In this document: positions 46,171-53,793 of the stretch, one piece after another
Layout of the letters: each line of letters begins with the position of its first letter
Numbering within the stretch: position 1 is the first letter of the stretch
From: Cryobacterium shii
GTDB lineage: Bacteria > Actinomycetota > Actinomycetes > Actinomycetales > Microbacteriaceae
Assembly (NCBI RefSeq): GCF_004402595.1
Contig: NZ_SOFY01000049.1
Location: 1 to 64,000 of the forward strand
Length of the DNA: 64,000 nt
Reading direction: 5' to 3'
Notes under the pieces: model-generated
What the model saw: only the letters and a program-made list of their open reading frames with translations
Told to the model about the DNA's origin: nothing
Database searches by the model: none
Translations under genes and position numbers: made by a program

Positions 46171-47004
46171 GACGAAGATCGGCAGCCAGTCCCGCGTGTG
46201 CGCGTGCACGATCACCAGGAAGACCACCAGGTCGAACAGCAGGTGCACGCACACGACGTAGGTCAGTGACTTGGTGAGCTTGAATGTGTAGCCCTGCAGC
46301 AGCGCGAACGGGAAGGTCATCAGCGGGCCCCAGCTCTGGTAGCCCAGCTCCCAGAGGAACGAGGTGAAGATGACGGCCTGCAGCAGGTTCGCCTGCCAGT
46401 CGGGGAAGTGCCGGCGCAGCAGGGCGAACGCCGTGCAGATGAAGAACAGTTCGTCCCAGATGCCCACGAAGCCCACGCCCACGAAAAGCCGGGCGATCTC
46501 GTCGGGAGCGGTGACCGTCGGCCAGTTGCGGTACGCCCCCGACCGAATGAAATAGGTCGGCAGGATGAGGTAGCCCAGCAGCACCACGAGCGGCAGGTAC
46601 CAGCGCTCCAGGGCGGTCCAGCGCTGGCCGGTGCGGATCGGGAACCGGATGGCGTGGTCGCGGTAGAGGTAGCGCGAGGCCAGGTACGGCACGAGCACCG
46701 AGAGGGTGAGCACGCTGCCCATCAGGGCCATGTTCGGGTAGCTGATGTGGGCCTCGACCGAGATAGTGCTGATGATCAGCAGCCCGACCGCGATCAGAAG
46801 CAGGTCCCGGAACAGGGCCCGGTCGATCAGGAAGGCGAGCCCGACCGCGGCGGCGAGCACGGTGTAGCCGGAGACCGGGTCGCGCAGACCGAACAGCAGC
46901 ACGGCCGAGGCCGAGAGCAGCGCCGCCGGCAGCAGTCCCCAGGAGGCGCGCGGGGCCATCCGTGGGGCCGAAGTCGTCGTTTCGGGTGCCGCGCCATCGT
47001 GCAT
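46165..47004 (-). CDS. CPBP family intramembrane metalloprotease
   Basis: 279 residues with about eight membrane helices. The CAAX-protease/bacteriocin-processing motifs appear in FVGIWDELFFICTAFALLRR and the late metal-ligand segment YVVCVHLLFDLVVFLVIVH. The first Glu pair is WDE rather than the common EE, so activity is not certain. Members process prenylated or peptide substrates or give self-immunity to bacteriocins. The start lies 68 bp from the divergent M20 gene; the 3' end touches the TCAGTC repeat. Confidence 0.8.
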   Translation of the reverse strand: MHDGAAPETTTSAPRMAPRASWGLLPAALLSASAVLLFGLRDPVSGYTVLAAAVGLAFLIDRALFRDLLLIAVGLLIISTISVEAHISYPNMALMGSVLTLSVLVPYLASRYLYRDHAIRFPIRTGQRWTALERWYLPLVVLLGYLILPTYFIRSGAYRNWPTVTAPDEIARLFVGVGFVGIWDELFFICTAFALLRRHFPDWQANLLQAVIFTSFLWELGYQSWGPLMTFPFALLQGYTFKLTKSLTYVVCVHLLFDLVVFLVIVHAHTRDWLPIFVY

Positions 47005-47059
47005 GCCACATGGTACCGAACCGCTCTCGCAAACGGGTGGGCGGGGCGCACCCGGCCGC

Positions 47060-47065
47060 TAGGTT
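47060..47065 (+). promoter_or_regulatory. -10 hexamer TAGGTT, leaderless M20 gene
   Basis: TAGGTT, six bases, then GTG at 47072. Confidence 0.55.
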
Positions 47066-47071
47066 GGGGGT

Positions 47072-48241
47072 GTGAATCCAGAGCCAGGACCCGACCCGGT
47101 CGCCGTGATGCAGGCGCTCATCGCCATCGATTCGGTCAACCCCGACCTCGTGCCGGGCGCGGCCGGCGAACGTATGATCGCGGCCTGGTGCGCCGACTGG
47201 CTCACCGGCCACGGGTTCGAGGTGCACCGCCTCGAGCGGCACCCCGGGCGCCCCACGATCGTCGGGCTCAGACGCGGCACCGGCGGCGGGCGATCCCTGA
47301 TGCTCAACGGCCACCTCGACACCGTCGGGGTCGGCGGCTACCTCGGCGACCCGTTCGCCGGCGAACGGCGGGACGGACGCGTGTTCGGGCGCGGCTCCTT
47401 CGATATGAAGGGCGGGGTCGCCGCCATCCTCGTCGCGGCGGCGCGCGCCACGAGCGGAGGGACCTCCGGGGTGTCCGCGCTCGCCGGGGACGTGCTCGTC
47501 ACCCTCGTCGCCGACGAGGAGTTCGGCAGCCTCGGCACCGAGGAGGCGCTGGCCCGGTTCCGCGCCGACGCGGCGATCGTGGCCGAGCCCAGCGAACTGT
47601 GCCTCACGCTCGCGCACCGGGGCTTCGCCTGGTTCGAGGTTGAGCTCACCGGACTCGCCGCCCACGGCTCCCAGCCGGAGCGGGGCGTCGACGCCATCGC
47701 GCACGCCGGGCTGGTGCTCTCCGCCCTCGACGGGCTGCGGGCGGAGATCGAGGCGGCGCCGGCGCATCCGCTGCTCGGTCACGGCACCGTGCGGGTCTCG
47801 ACCATCACCGGGGGCACGGATGCCGCAACCGTCGCCGCGGTCTGCACCCTCACGATCGAGCGGCGCACGCTGCCCGGGCAGACCCCCGACGCAGTCGAGG
47901 CCGAACTCCGGGGCCTCCTCGACCGGCTCGCGGCGGGCGTGCCCGACTTCGCCTACCGGCTCACCCGGCTGGTCGCCCGGGCCGCGTTCGAGGCCGACCC
48001 GGCCTGGGCGATCGTGCGCACGCTCAGCGCCCAGGCCGAGCGGGTGCTCGGCCACAGCCAGACGGTGCGCGGCGAGCCCTTCTGGACCGACGCGGGACTG
48101 ATCCACGAGGCGGGCATCCCGTGCCTGGTCGTGGGCGTGGCCGGCGGCGGCGCGCACGCCGACACGGAGTGGGCGGATGAGGCATCCGTCTACCGGCTGA
48201 CCGATATGCTGGCCGGCACGATCGCCGACTTCTGCGGCTGA
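47072..48241 (+). CDS. M20 family peptidase/deacylase (ArgE/DapE type)
   Basis: 389 residues. The di-zinc site is complete: MLNGHLDTVGVGG (His/Asp), FGRGSFDMKGGVAAILVAA, LVADEEFGSLGTEEAL (Glu-Glu), VAEPSELCL, and the final GVAGGGAHADTEW. The GRGSFDMKGG block marks the ArgE/DapE group, which removes acyl groups from N-acyl amino acids or releases succinate from diaminopimelate precursors. The substrate is not clear. Standalone, divergent from the CPBP gene, from a leaderless GTG. Confidence 0.9.
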   Translation: MNPEPGPDPVAVMQALIAIDSVNPDLVPGAAGERMIAAWCADWLTGHGFEVHRLERHPGRPTIVGLRRGTGGGRSLMLNGHLDTVGVGGYLGDPFAGERRDGRVFGRGSFDMKGGVAAILVAAARATSGGTSGVSALAGDVLVTLVADEEFGSLGTEEALARFRADAAIVAEPSELCLTLAHRGFAWFEVELTGLAAHGSQPERGVDAIAHAGLVLSALDGLRAEIEAAPAHPLLGHGTVRVSTITGGTDAATVAAVCTLTIERRTLPGQTPDAVEAELRGLLDRLAAGVPDFAYRLTRLVARAAFEADPAWAIVRTLSAQAERVLGHSQTVRGEPFWTDAGLIHEAGIPCLVVGVAGGGAHADTEWADEASVYRLTDMLAGTIADFCG

Positions 48242-48250
48242 GCGGCTGCG

Positions 48251-48325
48251 CCCGGTCCCCCTGCCCGTCCCCCTGCCCGTCCCCCTGCCCGTCCCCCTGC
48301 CCGTCCCCCTTCCCGTCCCCCTTCC
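48251..48325. repeat. 12-bp tandem repeat CCCGTCCCCCTG
   Basis: About six copies, the last two with CTT in place of CTG, in the 120-bp gap between the convergent M20 and YczE genes. The opposite strand is G-rich and could form a quadruplex. Confidence 0.93.
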
Positions 48326-48361
48326 TCCTCTCGCGGCTCTCGCGGCCGGTGGGGCGGGGCG

Positions 48362-49024
48362 TCAGTTGGCGGGGCTGTCGATCGAGGGTTCCGTGGGGGT
48401 CGTGTCGCCTTCGAGGGCCTCCTCGAGCCGGGGGTCCGCGGCGGCGGCCGGGAGGGTGATCGCGAAGAGCGGGATGGTCCAGTGGCAGAGCGGGCCGACG
48501 AGCACCGCGAAGAGAACCGTGCCGATGCCCACGTTGCCGCCGAGGGCCCAGCCGATGCCGAGCACGATGACCTCGATGCCGGTGCGCACGATCCAGATGC
48601 GCCAGCCGGTGCGTTTGTGCAGGCCGGTCATCAACCCGTCGCGCGGGCCGGGGCCGAAGTGTGCGCCGATGTAGAGGCCGGTTGCCACCGCGAGAGTCAG
48701 CAGGCCGGCCGCGAACAGGAGCACGCGTAGCCAGAGGTCGAGGTCCGCCGGGATCAGTCGCAGGCCGACATCCGCTGCCGGTCCGACCAGGAGCGCGTTC
48801 AGCACGGTGCCGACGCCGGGCTTCTGCCGGATCGGGATCCAGAGCAGCAGCACCACACCGCTGATCAGGATGGTGACGAGCCCAAAGCCGAGGTGGGTGC
48901 GGCTGTCGATGCCCTGCGTGAGCACGTCCCAGGGGGCGACGCCGATGCCGCCGCGCACGATCAGCGCGATCCCGATGCCGTACAGGAAGAGGCCGATGAG
49001 CAGCTGGGTGAGACGACGGGTCAT
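48362..49024 (-). CDS. YczE/YyaS/YitT family membrane protein
   Basis: 220 residues with five to six helices. RRLTQLLIGLFLYGIGIALI followed by GGIGVAPWDVLTQGI and GPGPRDGLMTGL are the YczE signature. These proteins are often encoded opposite a MocR/PLP-type regulator; here the opposite side holds only a decayed gene fragment. The function is unknown, possibly small-molecule transport. The 435-bp gap on its 5' side (49025-49459) contains TTGGCCTGTCGCCAA, a palindrome at about 49046-49060. Confidence 0.87.
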   Translation of the reverse strand: MTRRLTQLLIGLFLYGIGIALIVRGGIGVAPWDVLTQGIDSRTHLGFGLVTILISGVVLLLWIPIRQKPGVGTVLNALLVGPAADVGLRLIPADLDLWLRVLLFAAGLLTLAVATGLYIGAHFGPGPRDGLMTGLHKRTGWRIWIVRTGIEVIVLGIGWALGGNVGIGTVLFAVLVGPLCHWTIPLFAITLPAAAADPRLEEALEGDTTPTEPSIDSPAN

Positions 49025-49196
49025 GGAACACCATCCAATGGCACTATTGGCCTGTCGCCAAATTCCGCAACCCGACCGGCCAAATCATGCCATGCCGGCC
49101 GAGGGCGTCAGCGGGTGCTCGCCGCCGCCGGCCAGGGCACGGTGCTGATCAGCGAGGAGGACATCGTCGAATTCGTTAGGTGGCCCGAATCGTGTC

Positions 49197-49313
49197 TTTG
49201 GCGAGTTCATGCGGTTTCCGGCATATGCGGACCCCGGCCTGGTCAGCACACCCGTTCTCGACCAACTGATCATCACTCGCCGGCTGACCGAGGTGCCCGC
49301 CATCCTGCAGTAG
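49197..49313 (+). pseudogene. 3' fragment of an unidentified gene
   Basis: One frame here reads FGEFMRFPAYADPGLVSTPV then LDQLIITRRLTEVPAILQ and a stop, with protein-like composition and third-position GC, but no start or upstream domain. It begins next to a half family C palindrome arm (TCGAATTCGTTAGG near 49166-49180). I infer a gene remnant left by a deletion or repeat insertion; the parent family is not recognised. Confidence 0.4.
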
Positions 49314-49343
49314 CGCCGCAGTCAACTCCGCCCCGCGCGCACC

Positions 49344-49420
49344 AATTCGACGGAGATTTTGGCGATTTGGGGCCGTCATGCCCCAAAACAGGCTCCGGGG
49401 AGCAAAATCTCCGTCGAATT
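49344..49420. repeat. Dispersed palindrome, family C copy 4
   Basis: 17-bp arms (49344-49360, 49404-49420) with a 43-nt interior. The last 22 nt of the interior (CCAAAACAGGCTCCGGGGAG...) are shared with copy 5. Confidence 0.92.
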
Positions 49421-49459
49421 CGTTAGGGGCGTGGGCTGCGGAGTGTCCTCACCGCCGGG

Positions 49460-49663
49460 CTAGTCCTCGAGGACGAAAGTCACTTCGATGACGACGTCCC
49501 ACGAGGTGATTTTGCCGTCGTCGACGACGACCTTCTGCTCCTTGACCCAGGCCCCGGAGATGCCGCGCAGGGTCCTGTGGGCCCGCTCGATCCCGGCCGA
49601 GACGGCATCCTCGAATGACTTCTCGGACCGGACGCTCAGTGTTGTCACGCGTGCCACAGACAT
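49460..49663 (-). CDS. Dodecin family flavin-binding protein
   Basis: 67 residues from ATG 49663, preceded by GAGGAG. MSVARVTTLSVRSEKSFEDA and the helix VSAGIERAHRTLRGISGAWV lead to VDDGKITSWDVVIEVTFVLE, the dodecin pattern with the flavin-stacking Trp (TSWDV). Dodecins form dodecameric shells that store riboflavin, FMN or CoA. Standalone between two family C palindromes. Confidence 0.92.
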   Translation of the reverse strand: MSVARVTTLSVRSEKSFEDAVSAGIERAHRTLRGISGAWVKEQKVVVDDGKITSWDVVIEVTFVLED

Positions 49664-49746
49664 GGTTGCTCCTCTATACATGGATTACTCGGGCTGATGG
49701 GGCTTCGTGCCGCTGAGGGTACGCCGATCCGCCGATCCGCGCCCGC

Positions 49747-49829
49747 ACCAATTCGACGGAGATTTTGCCGAAATCGGGCTGTTTCGGTCCAAAACAGGCT
49801 CCGGGGAGCAAAATCTCCGTCGAATTGGT
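49747..49829. repeat. Dispersed palindrome, family C copy 5
   Basis: Perfect 20-bp arms (49747-49766, 49810-49829) with a 43-nt interior, nearly the same as copy 4. It lies between dodecin and the DUF4232 gene. Confidence 0.93.
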
Positions 49830-49905
49830 TAGAGGCACGAGCCTGGGGGCGGGCGCGGTGCCCAACCTTCCGGGCGAGGGCGGCCGGGAACGCTGAGTCG
49901 CTGCG

Positions 49906-50559
49906 CTAGAACGAGACGGGGGCGGGGGCCAGCGGTCGGGTGCGCACCAGCACCGTGCTGTCGTCGCTGCAACCCTCGATCGGGTTCGGCGTGGCCACAC
50001 GCTCGGCCGCGTCCCACTCCGGCAGGGTCACGGCGAGGGCGGTGACCGGCACGATCGCGCAATCCGGGTGCGCGCCCGCCTGCGTGAGGTGCAGCAGGCT
50101 GTAAGCGGATGCGCCGGGCGCCACCGGCACAACGCTCACGGTGCTCTCTTCGACGCCGGACACCGCCCCGATCGTCTCACCGGAGTTGGAGTCGATCAGA
50201 GTAACCACCGGGTAGCCCTGGACCGAACACTCCACCGAGCCGGTGTTCGTCAGCCGCAGGTCCCAGTAGAAGCTGCTCATGCCGCTGTCATGGGGCCGGG
50301 CCTGCAGCGACAGCGCCAGGTGGTCGCGGGTACAGACGCCCGGTTCGGCGCGGGGTGGCGTGGTCGGCGTCGCGGTCGGCGCCGCTGAGGCGGTCGGAGT
50401 GGTCGTCGCCGTCGGGGTGGCCGCCGTGGTCGAACGCGGTGACTGGGAACCGCCGACCGGGCCGCGGGCGGGCGCCGCGCATCCGGCCAGCACCAGAACC
50501 ACCGCAGCGCACTCGAGCCAGGTTGCCTGTACCCGCCCGAGACTCCGCATCCCCGTCAT
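49906..50559 (-). CDS. DUF4232 lipoprotein
   Basis: 217 residues. A signal sequence ends in a lipobox (AAVVLVLAGC, Cys27), followed by a Thr/Ala/Pro-rich spacer (about residues 40-70, STTAATPTATTTPT) and a DUF4232 beta domain from GVCTRDHLALSLQARPHDSG to the end, including LRLTNTGSVECSVQGYPVVT. DUF4232 proteins are exported and of unknown function in actinobacteria. Divergent from the kinase gene. Confidence 0.87.
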   Translation of the reverse strand: MTGMRSLGRVQATWLECAAVVLVLAGCAAPARGPVGGSQSPRSTTAATPTATTTPTASAAPTATPTTPPRAEPGVCTRDHLALSLQARPHDSGMSSFYWDLRLTNTGSVECSVQGYPVVTLIDSNSGETIGAVSGVEESTVSVVPVAPGASAYSLLHLTQAGAHPDCAIVPVTALAVTLPEWDAAERVATPNPIEGCSDDSTVLVRTRPLAPAPVSF

Positions 50560-50645
50560 AGCCTCAGTGTGGCACCATCGGGCCAGCGGCGCCCGCCGGA
50601 GATGAGTGTGGCGAATGATGTGAGAAATCGTCCTCGCGGGTGTCC

Positions 50646-50651
50646 TAGACT
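50646..50651 (+). promoter_or_regulatory. -10 hexamer TAGACT of the kinase gene
   Basis: TAGACT is followed about 20 bp later by AAGGGGGG and the ATG at 50673, so this gene has a short leader with a strong Shine-Dalgarno. Confidence 0.5.
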
Positions 50652-50672
50652 AATCCTCAAAAGGGGGGTCCG

Positions 50673-52037
50673 ATGACCGAGGGATCACCGGGTTTCCTGA
50701 ACGGCCGTTACCGGTTGAAGGACCTGATCGGCCGTGGCGGCATGGCCTCGGTTTACCGCGCCACCGACGAGCGGTTGGGCCGGGACGTCGCGATCAAGAT
50801 CTTCGATGCCGCCGCCGCGACCGAGATCGACATCGCACGGCAGCAAGCGGAGATCAACGTCCTGGCGAGCCTGAACCACCACAGCGTGACCACACTGTTC
50901 GACGTCGGCGTGCACCGCGCAGACGCCGGGCGGCCGCGGATCTACCTGGTGATGGAACTCGTGGCCGGGGCGGACCTCCGGCGCAGGCTCGACCAGGACC
51001 CGCTGTCCACCCGCCACATCGCGCAGGTCGGTTACGACCTCGCCGAGGGCCTGGACTACATCCACGGCCGCGGGGTCGTGCACCGTGACATCAAACCGGC
51101 CAATATTCTCCTGGCCGAATACAGCTCCGATTCGAGAACGCGGGCCAGGCTCACCGATTTCGGCATCGCCCTGTTCCCGGACGCCGCGCGGATGACCAAC
51201 CAGGGCCTGACGACCGGCACGGCCGCCTACCTCAGCCCCGAACAGGCCCGCGGCGACCGGGTGGGCCCTCCCAGCGACATCTACGCCCTGGGACTCGTGC
51301 TCCTGGAATGCTTCACCGGCGAGACGGCGTTTCCCGGACAGCCCGTCCAGTCGGCCGTGGCCAGGCTCCTTCGGGATCCGGCCATGCCGGAGACCCTCGC
51401 TCCGGCGTGGCGCGATCTGCTCACGTCGATGCTGGCACGCGACCCCGAGCAGCGCCCGCCCGCCGCGGATGTCGTGCTCGCCCTGCGGCAGGCTGTCATC
51501 GCCGAAACCGGCCGGCACCGCGTCATGGAGACTCACCACCTGGACGCCGATGAACCCCAGCGGCTCGACGAGGTGGCCCGCCTCGAGATTCTCGACACCC
51601 CTCCGGACGGCACCTTCGACCGGATCGCAGCCCTCGCCGCGCGGGTGTTCTCCGTGCCGATCGCCATCGTCAGCATCGTTGACACCGACCGAATCTGGTT
51701 CAAGGCACATCACGGACTCGACCTCAAGGAGATCCCGCGCGACCCCGGGCTCTGTGCGTCGGCCATTCTCTCCAAAGGCCCGTGGTTGATAGAGGATGCC
51801 CGCCGCGATCCGCGCGCGCTGGCGAACCCGCTCGTGGCCGAGGGGTTCGGCCTGCAGTTCTACGCCGGCGTTCCGCTGACGACCCAGAACGGGTACAACC
51901 TGGGCACTCTGTGCGTGCTGGACCACGAGCCACGAACGGTGACAGCGGAGGAGATCGCCACCCTCGAAGACCTGGCCGCGCTCGTGATGAACGAGCTCGA
52001 ACTCCGCCTCGAAAGCCGCCGCGCAGTCCACCACTAG
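50673..52037 (+). CDS. Serine/threonine protein kinase fused to a GAF domain
   Basis: 454 residues. The N-terminal kinase (about 13-275) has the GRGGMASVY loop, Lys42, catalytic HRD (137-139) and DFG (162-164), so it should be active. A linker leads to a GAF domain (about 294-448): EILDTPPDGTFDRIAALAAR, VSIVDTDRIWFKAHHGLDLK, LCASAILSKGPWLIEDARRD, GFGLQFYAGVPLTTQNGYNL. There is no membrane segment, so unlike PknB-type kinases it is cytosolic, and the GAF may sense a small ligand or redox state. Standalone between divergent DUF4232 and downstream dps genes. Confidence 0.93.
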   Translation: MTEGSPGFLNGRYRLKDLIGRGGMASVYRATDERLGRDVAIKIFDAAAATEIDIARQQAEINVLASLNHHSVTTLFDVGVHRADAGRPRIYLVMELVAGADLRRRLDQDPLSTRHIAQVGYDLAEGLDYIHGRGVVHRDIKPANILLAEYSSDSRTRARLTDFGIALFPDAARMTNQGLTTGTAAYLSPEQARGDRVGPPSDIYALGLVLLECFTGETAFPGQPVQSAVARLLRDPAMPETLAPAWRDLLTSMLARDPEQRPPAADVVLALRQAVIAETGRHRVMETHHLDADEPQRLDEVARLEILDTPPDGTFDRIAALAARVFSVPIAIVSIVDTDRIWFKAHHGLDLKEIPRDPGLCASAILSKGPWLIEDARRDPRALANPLVAEGFGLQFYAGVPLTTQNGYNLGTLCVLDHEPRTVTAEEIATLEDLAALVMNELELRLESRRAVHH

Positions 52038-52054
52038 TTCGAATGGGCACCTGA

Positions 52055-52060
52055 TACAGT
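52055..52060 (+). promoter_or_regulatory. -10 hexamer TACAGT of the dps gene
   Basis: TACAGT followed by an 80-bp leader with AGAGGGGCG before the GTG at 52139. No clear -35 is visible. Confidence 0.4.
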
Positions 52061-52138
52061 GCTGTCTGAATCCAAACGGGGGCACCGGCTGGCAAGCGGC
52101 CGAGACGTGTTTCCCCCATCTGAGAGGGGCGCAACACC

Positions 52139-52633
52139 GTGAAGGCATCAGCAGAACTCGGCTCCAACCTGCAATCCGTGCTCGTCGACCTGATCGAGCT
52201 GCACGTGCAGGGCAAGCAGGCGCACTGGAGCGTCGTCGGCAAGAACTTCCGCGACCTGCACCTGCAGCTCGATGAGATCATCGACGACGCCCGGCTGTTC
52301 TCCGACGAACTCGCCGAGCGGATGCGTGCACTCGACTCCCTGCCGGACGGACGCAGCGAGACGGTCACCGCGACCACCCACCTGGCCAAGTTCCCGGCCG
52401 GAGAGGTGGACACCGCCGAGACGGTCGGCCTGATCACCGACCGCCTGAACGCGACGGTCGACAACATCCGTGCCGTGCACGACGCGGTCGACGAGGAAGA
52501 CCCGACCAGCGCCGACATCCTGCACGGTTTCATCGAGAAGCTGGAACAGTACGCCTGGATGGTCAGCGCCGAGAACCGCACCCCACGCAAGCCCACGGCC
52601 AAGGCGCCGACCAAGCCGGTCGGCAAGGCCTGA
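52139..52633 (+). CDS. Dps family DNA-protection/ferritin-like protein
   Basis: 164 residues from GTG 52139. The ferroxidase region HVQGKQAHWSVVGKNFRDLH and LQLDEIIDDARLFSDELAER is the Dps hallmark (His and Asp/Glu iron ligands at the dimer interface). The C-terminal tail PRKPTAKAPTKPVGKA is Lys/Pro-rich, a probable DNA-binding tail. It stores iron and protects DNA from peroxide. The acyl-CoA dehydrogenase-like gene starts 74 bp later on the same strand. Confidence 0.93.
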   Translation: MKASAELGSNLQSVLVDLIELHVQGKQAHWSVVGKNFRDLHLQLDEIIDDARLFSDELAERMRALDSLPDGRSETVTATTHLAKFPAGEVDTAETVGLITDRLNATVDNIRAVHDAVDEEDPTSADILHGFIEKLEQYAWMVSAENRTPRKPTAKAPTKPVGKA

Positions 52634-52707
52634 GGCACAAGCCTGAGCTTCAGTTCAACGCGCCGGCGAGCGGACTCGGCGCGGTCGGCACGACACAGGG
52701 GGTCGGT

Positions 52708-53793
52708 GTGACGCGGATCGAGAGCGCGAAACCGGTCTGGCTGACCCCGATCGGGAAGCGCACGGCGGAGGCCGGTCTGCGCGATGCCGCGACGGCGGCC
52801 TGTGCCGTGAACGGTGACGCCGCGCGGGCCCTGGACCTGGCCCGCGCGCTCGGCGGCAGTGTTCCCCGGCCGGGATCGGGGCAGACGCGCCGGCTGTTCG
52901 AGACGCTGGCCTCCCTCGCCGCGGCAGACCTCACGGCGGGGCGGGTCGTCGAGGCGCACCTGGACGCGCTCGCCATCCTGGACCAGGCCGGCGTCGACCC
53001 GGCCGGGCTCGTCGGCGGTGGCACCACGGAATCGAGCTGGGGCGTCTTCGCCGCCGAAGGCGCGGGGAGCCGGCTCGACGCGCGGCCGGCCGGCGCGGCC
53101 GGCGGCGGGTCGTGGCAGCTCGACGGCACGAAACCCTGGTGCTCGCTCGCCCGCTCGCTCAGCCACGCCCTCGTCACGGCACACACCTCGGCCACCACCC
53201 GGAGGCTGTTCGAAGTCGACCTGGCCGACCCCGGGATCACCGTCCACACGGAGGCGTGGGTGGGTCGAGGGCTCCCGGCCGTACCCAGCGGACCCGTCGA
53301 GTTCCGGGGCGTCCGGGCCCGGCCGGTCGGGGACGACGGCTGGTACCTCCGCCGACCGGGCTTCGCCTGGGGTGGGATCGGCGTCGCGGCCTGCTGGTGG
53401 GGCGGCGCCGTCGGCGTGGCCAGGCGGGTCTGGGAGTCCGTGCTCGAGCGGGAACCCGATCAGATCGCGCTCGCGCACCTGGGCGCCCTCGACCTCGCGC
53501 TGACGACAGCCGGGGTCTCCCTGACTGACGCGGCTGCCGCGATCGACGCCGGGGATGCCGCCGGGGAGCAGGGCGCCCTCCTCGCGGCGCGGGTGCGCGG
53601 CCAGGTCGCGCGCACGGTCGACGAGGTGATCACTCGAACCGGCCACGCGCTCGGCCCCGCACCGCTCGCCCTCGAGGCCCGGCACTCCGCTCGCGTCTCC
53701 GATCTGCAGCTGTACGTGCGCCAGCACCACGCCGAACGGGACGACGCGGCGCTCGGCCGCCGGCTGCGGGATGCCGGCGTATCCCCGTGGTGA
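52708..53793 (+). CDS. Acyl-CoA dehydrogenase-like protein of the PIG-L/NodS operon
   Basis: 361 residues from GTG 52708, close to the length of this family. GGTTESSWGVFAAEGAGSRL and LDGTKPWCSLARSLSHALVT correspond to the FAD-binding middle strands, and GIGVAACWWGGAVGVARRVW to the start of the C-terminal helical domain. The catalytic Glu position is not obvious. In similar clusters this gene accompanies a PIG-L deacetylase, a NodS-like methyltransferase and a glycosyltransferase. It overlaps the fusion gene by GTGA, so the three genes form one operon. Confidence 0.82.
   Translation: MTRIESAKPVWLTPIGKRTAEAGLRDAATAACAVNGDAARALDLARALGGSVPRPGSGQTRRLFETLASLAAADLTAGRVVEAHLDALAILDQAGVDPAGLVGGGTTESSWGVFAAEGAGSRLDARPAGAAGGGSWQLDGTKPWCSLARSLSHALVTAHTSATTRRLFEVDLADPGITVHTEAWVGRGLPAVPSGPVEFRGVRARPVGDDGWYLRRPGFAWGGIGVAACWWGGAVGVARRVWESVLEREPDQIALAHLGALDLALTTAGVSLTDAAAAIDAGDAAGEQGALLAARVRGQVARTVDEVITRTGHALGPAPLALEARHSARVSDLQLYVRQHHAERDDAALGRRLRDAGVSPW

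Noticed and set aside
46104-48325. CRISPR array
   Set aside because: The tandem repeats here have no spacers of constant length between them, and no cas gene is present.
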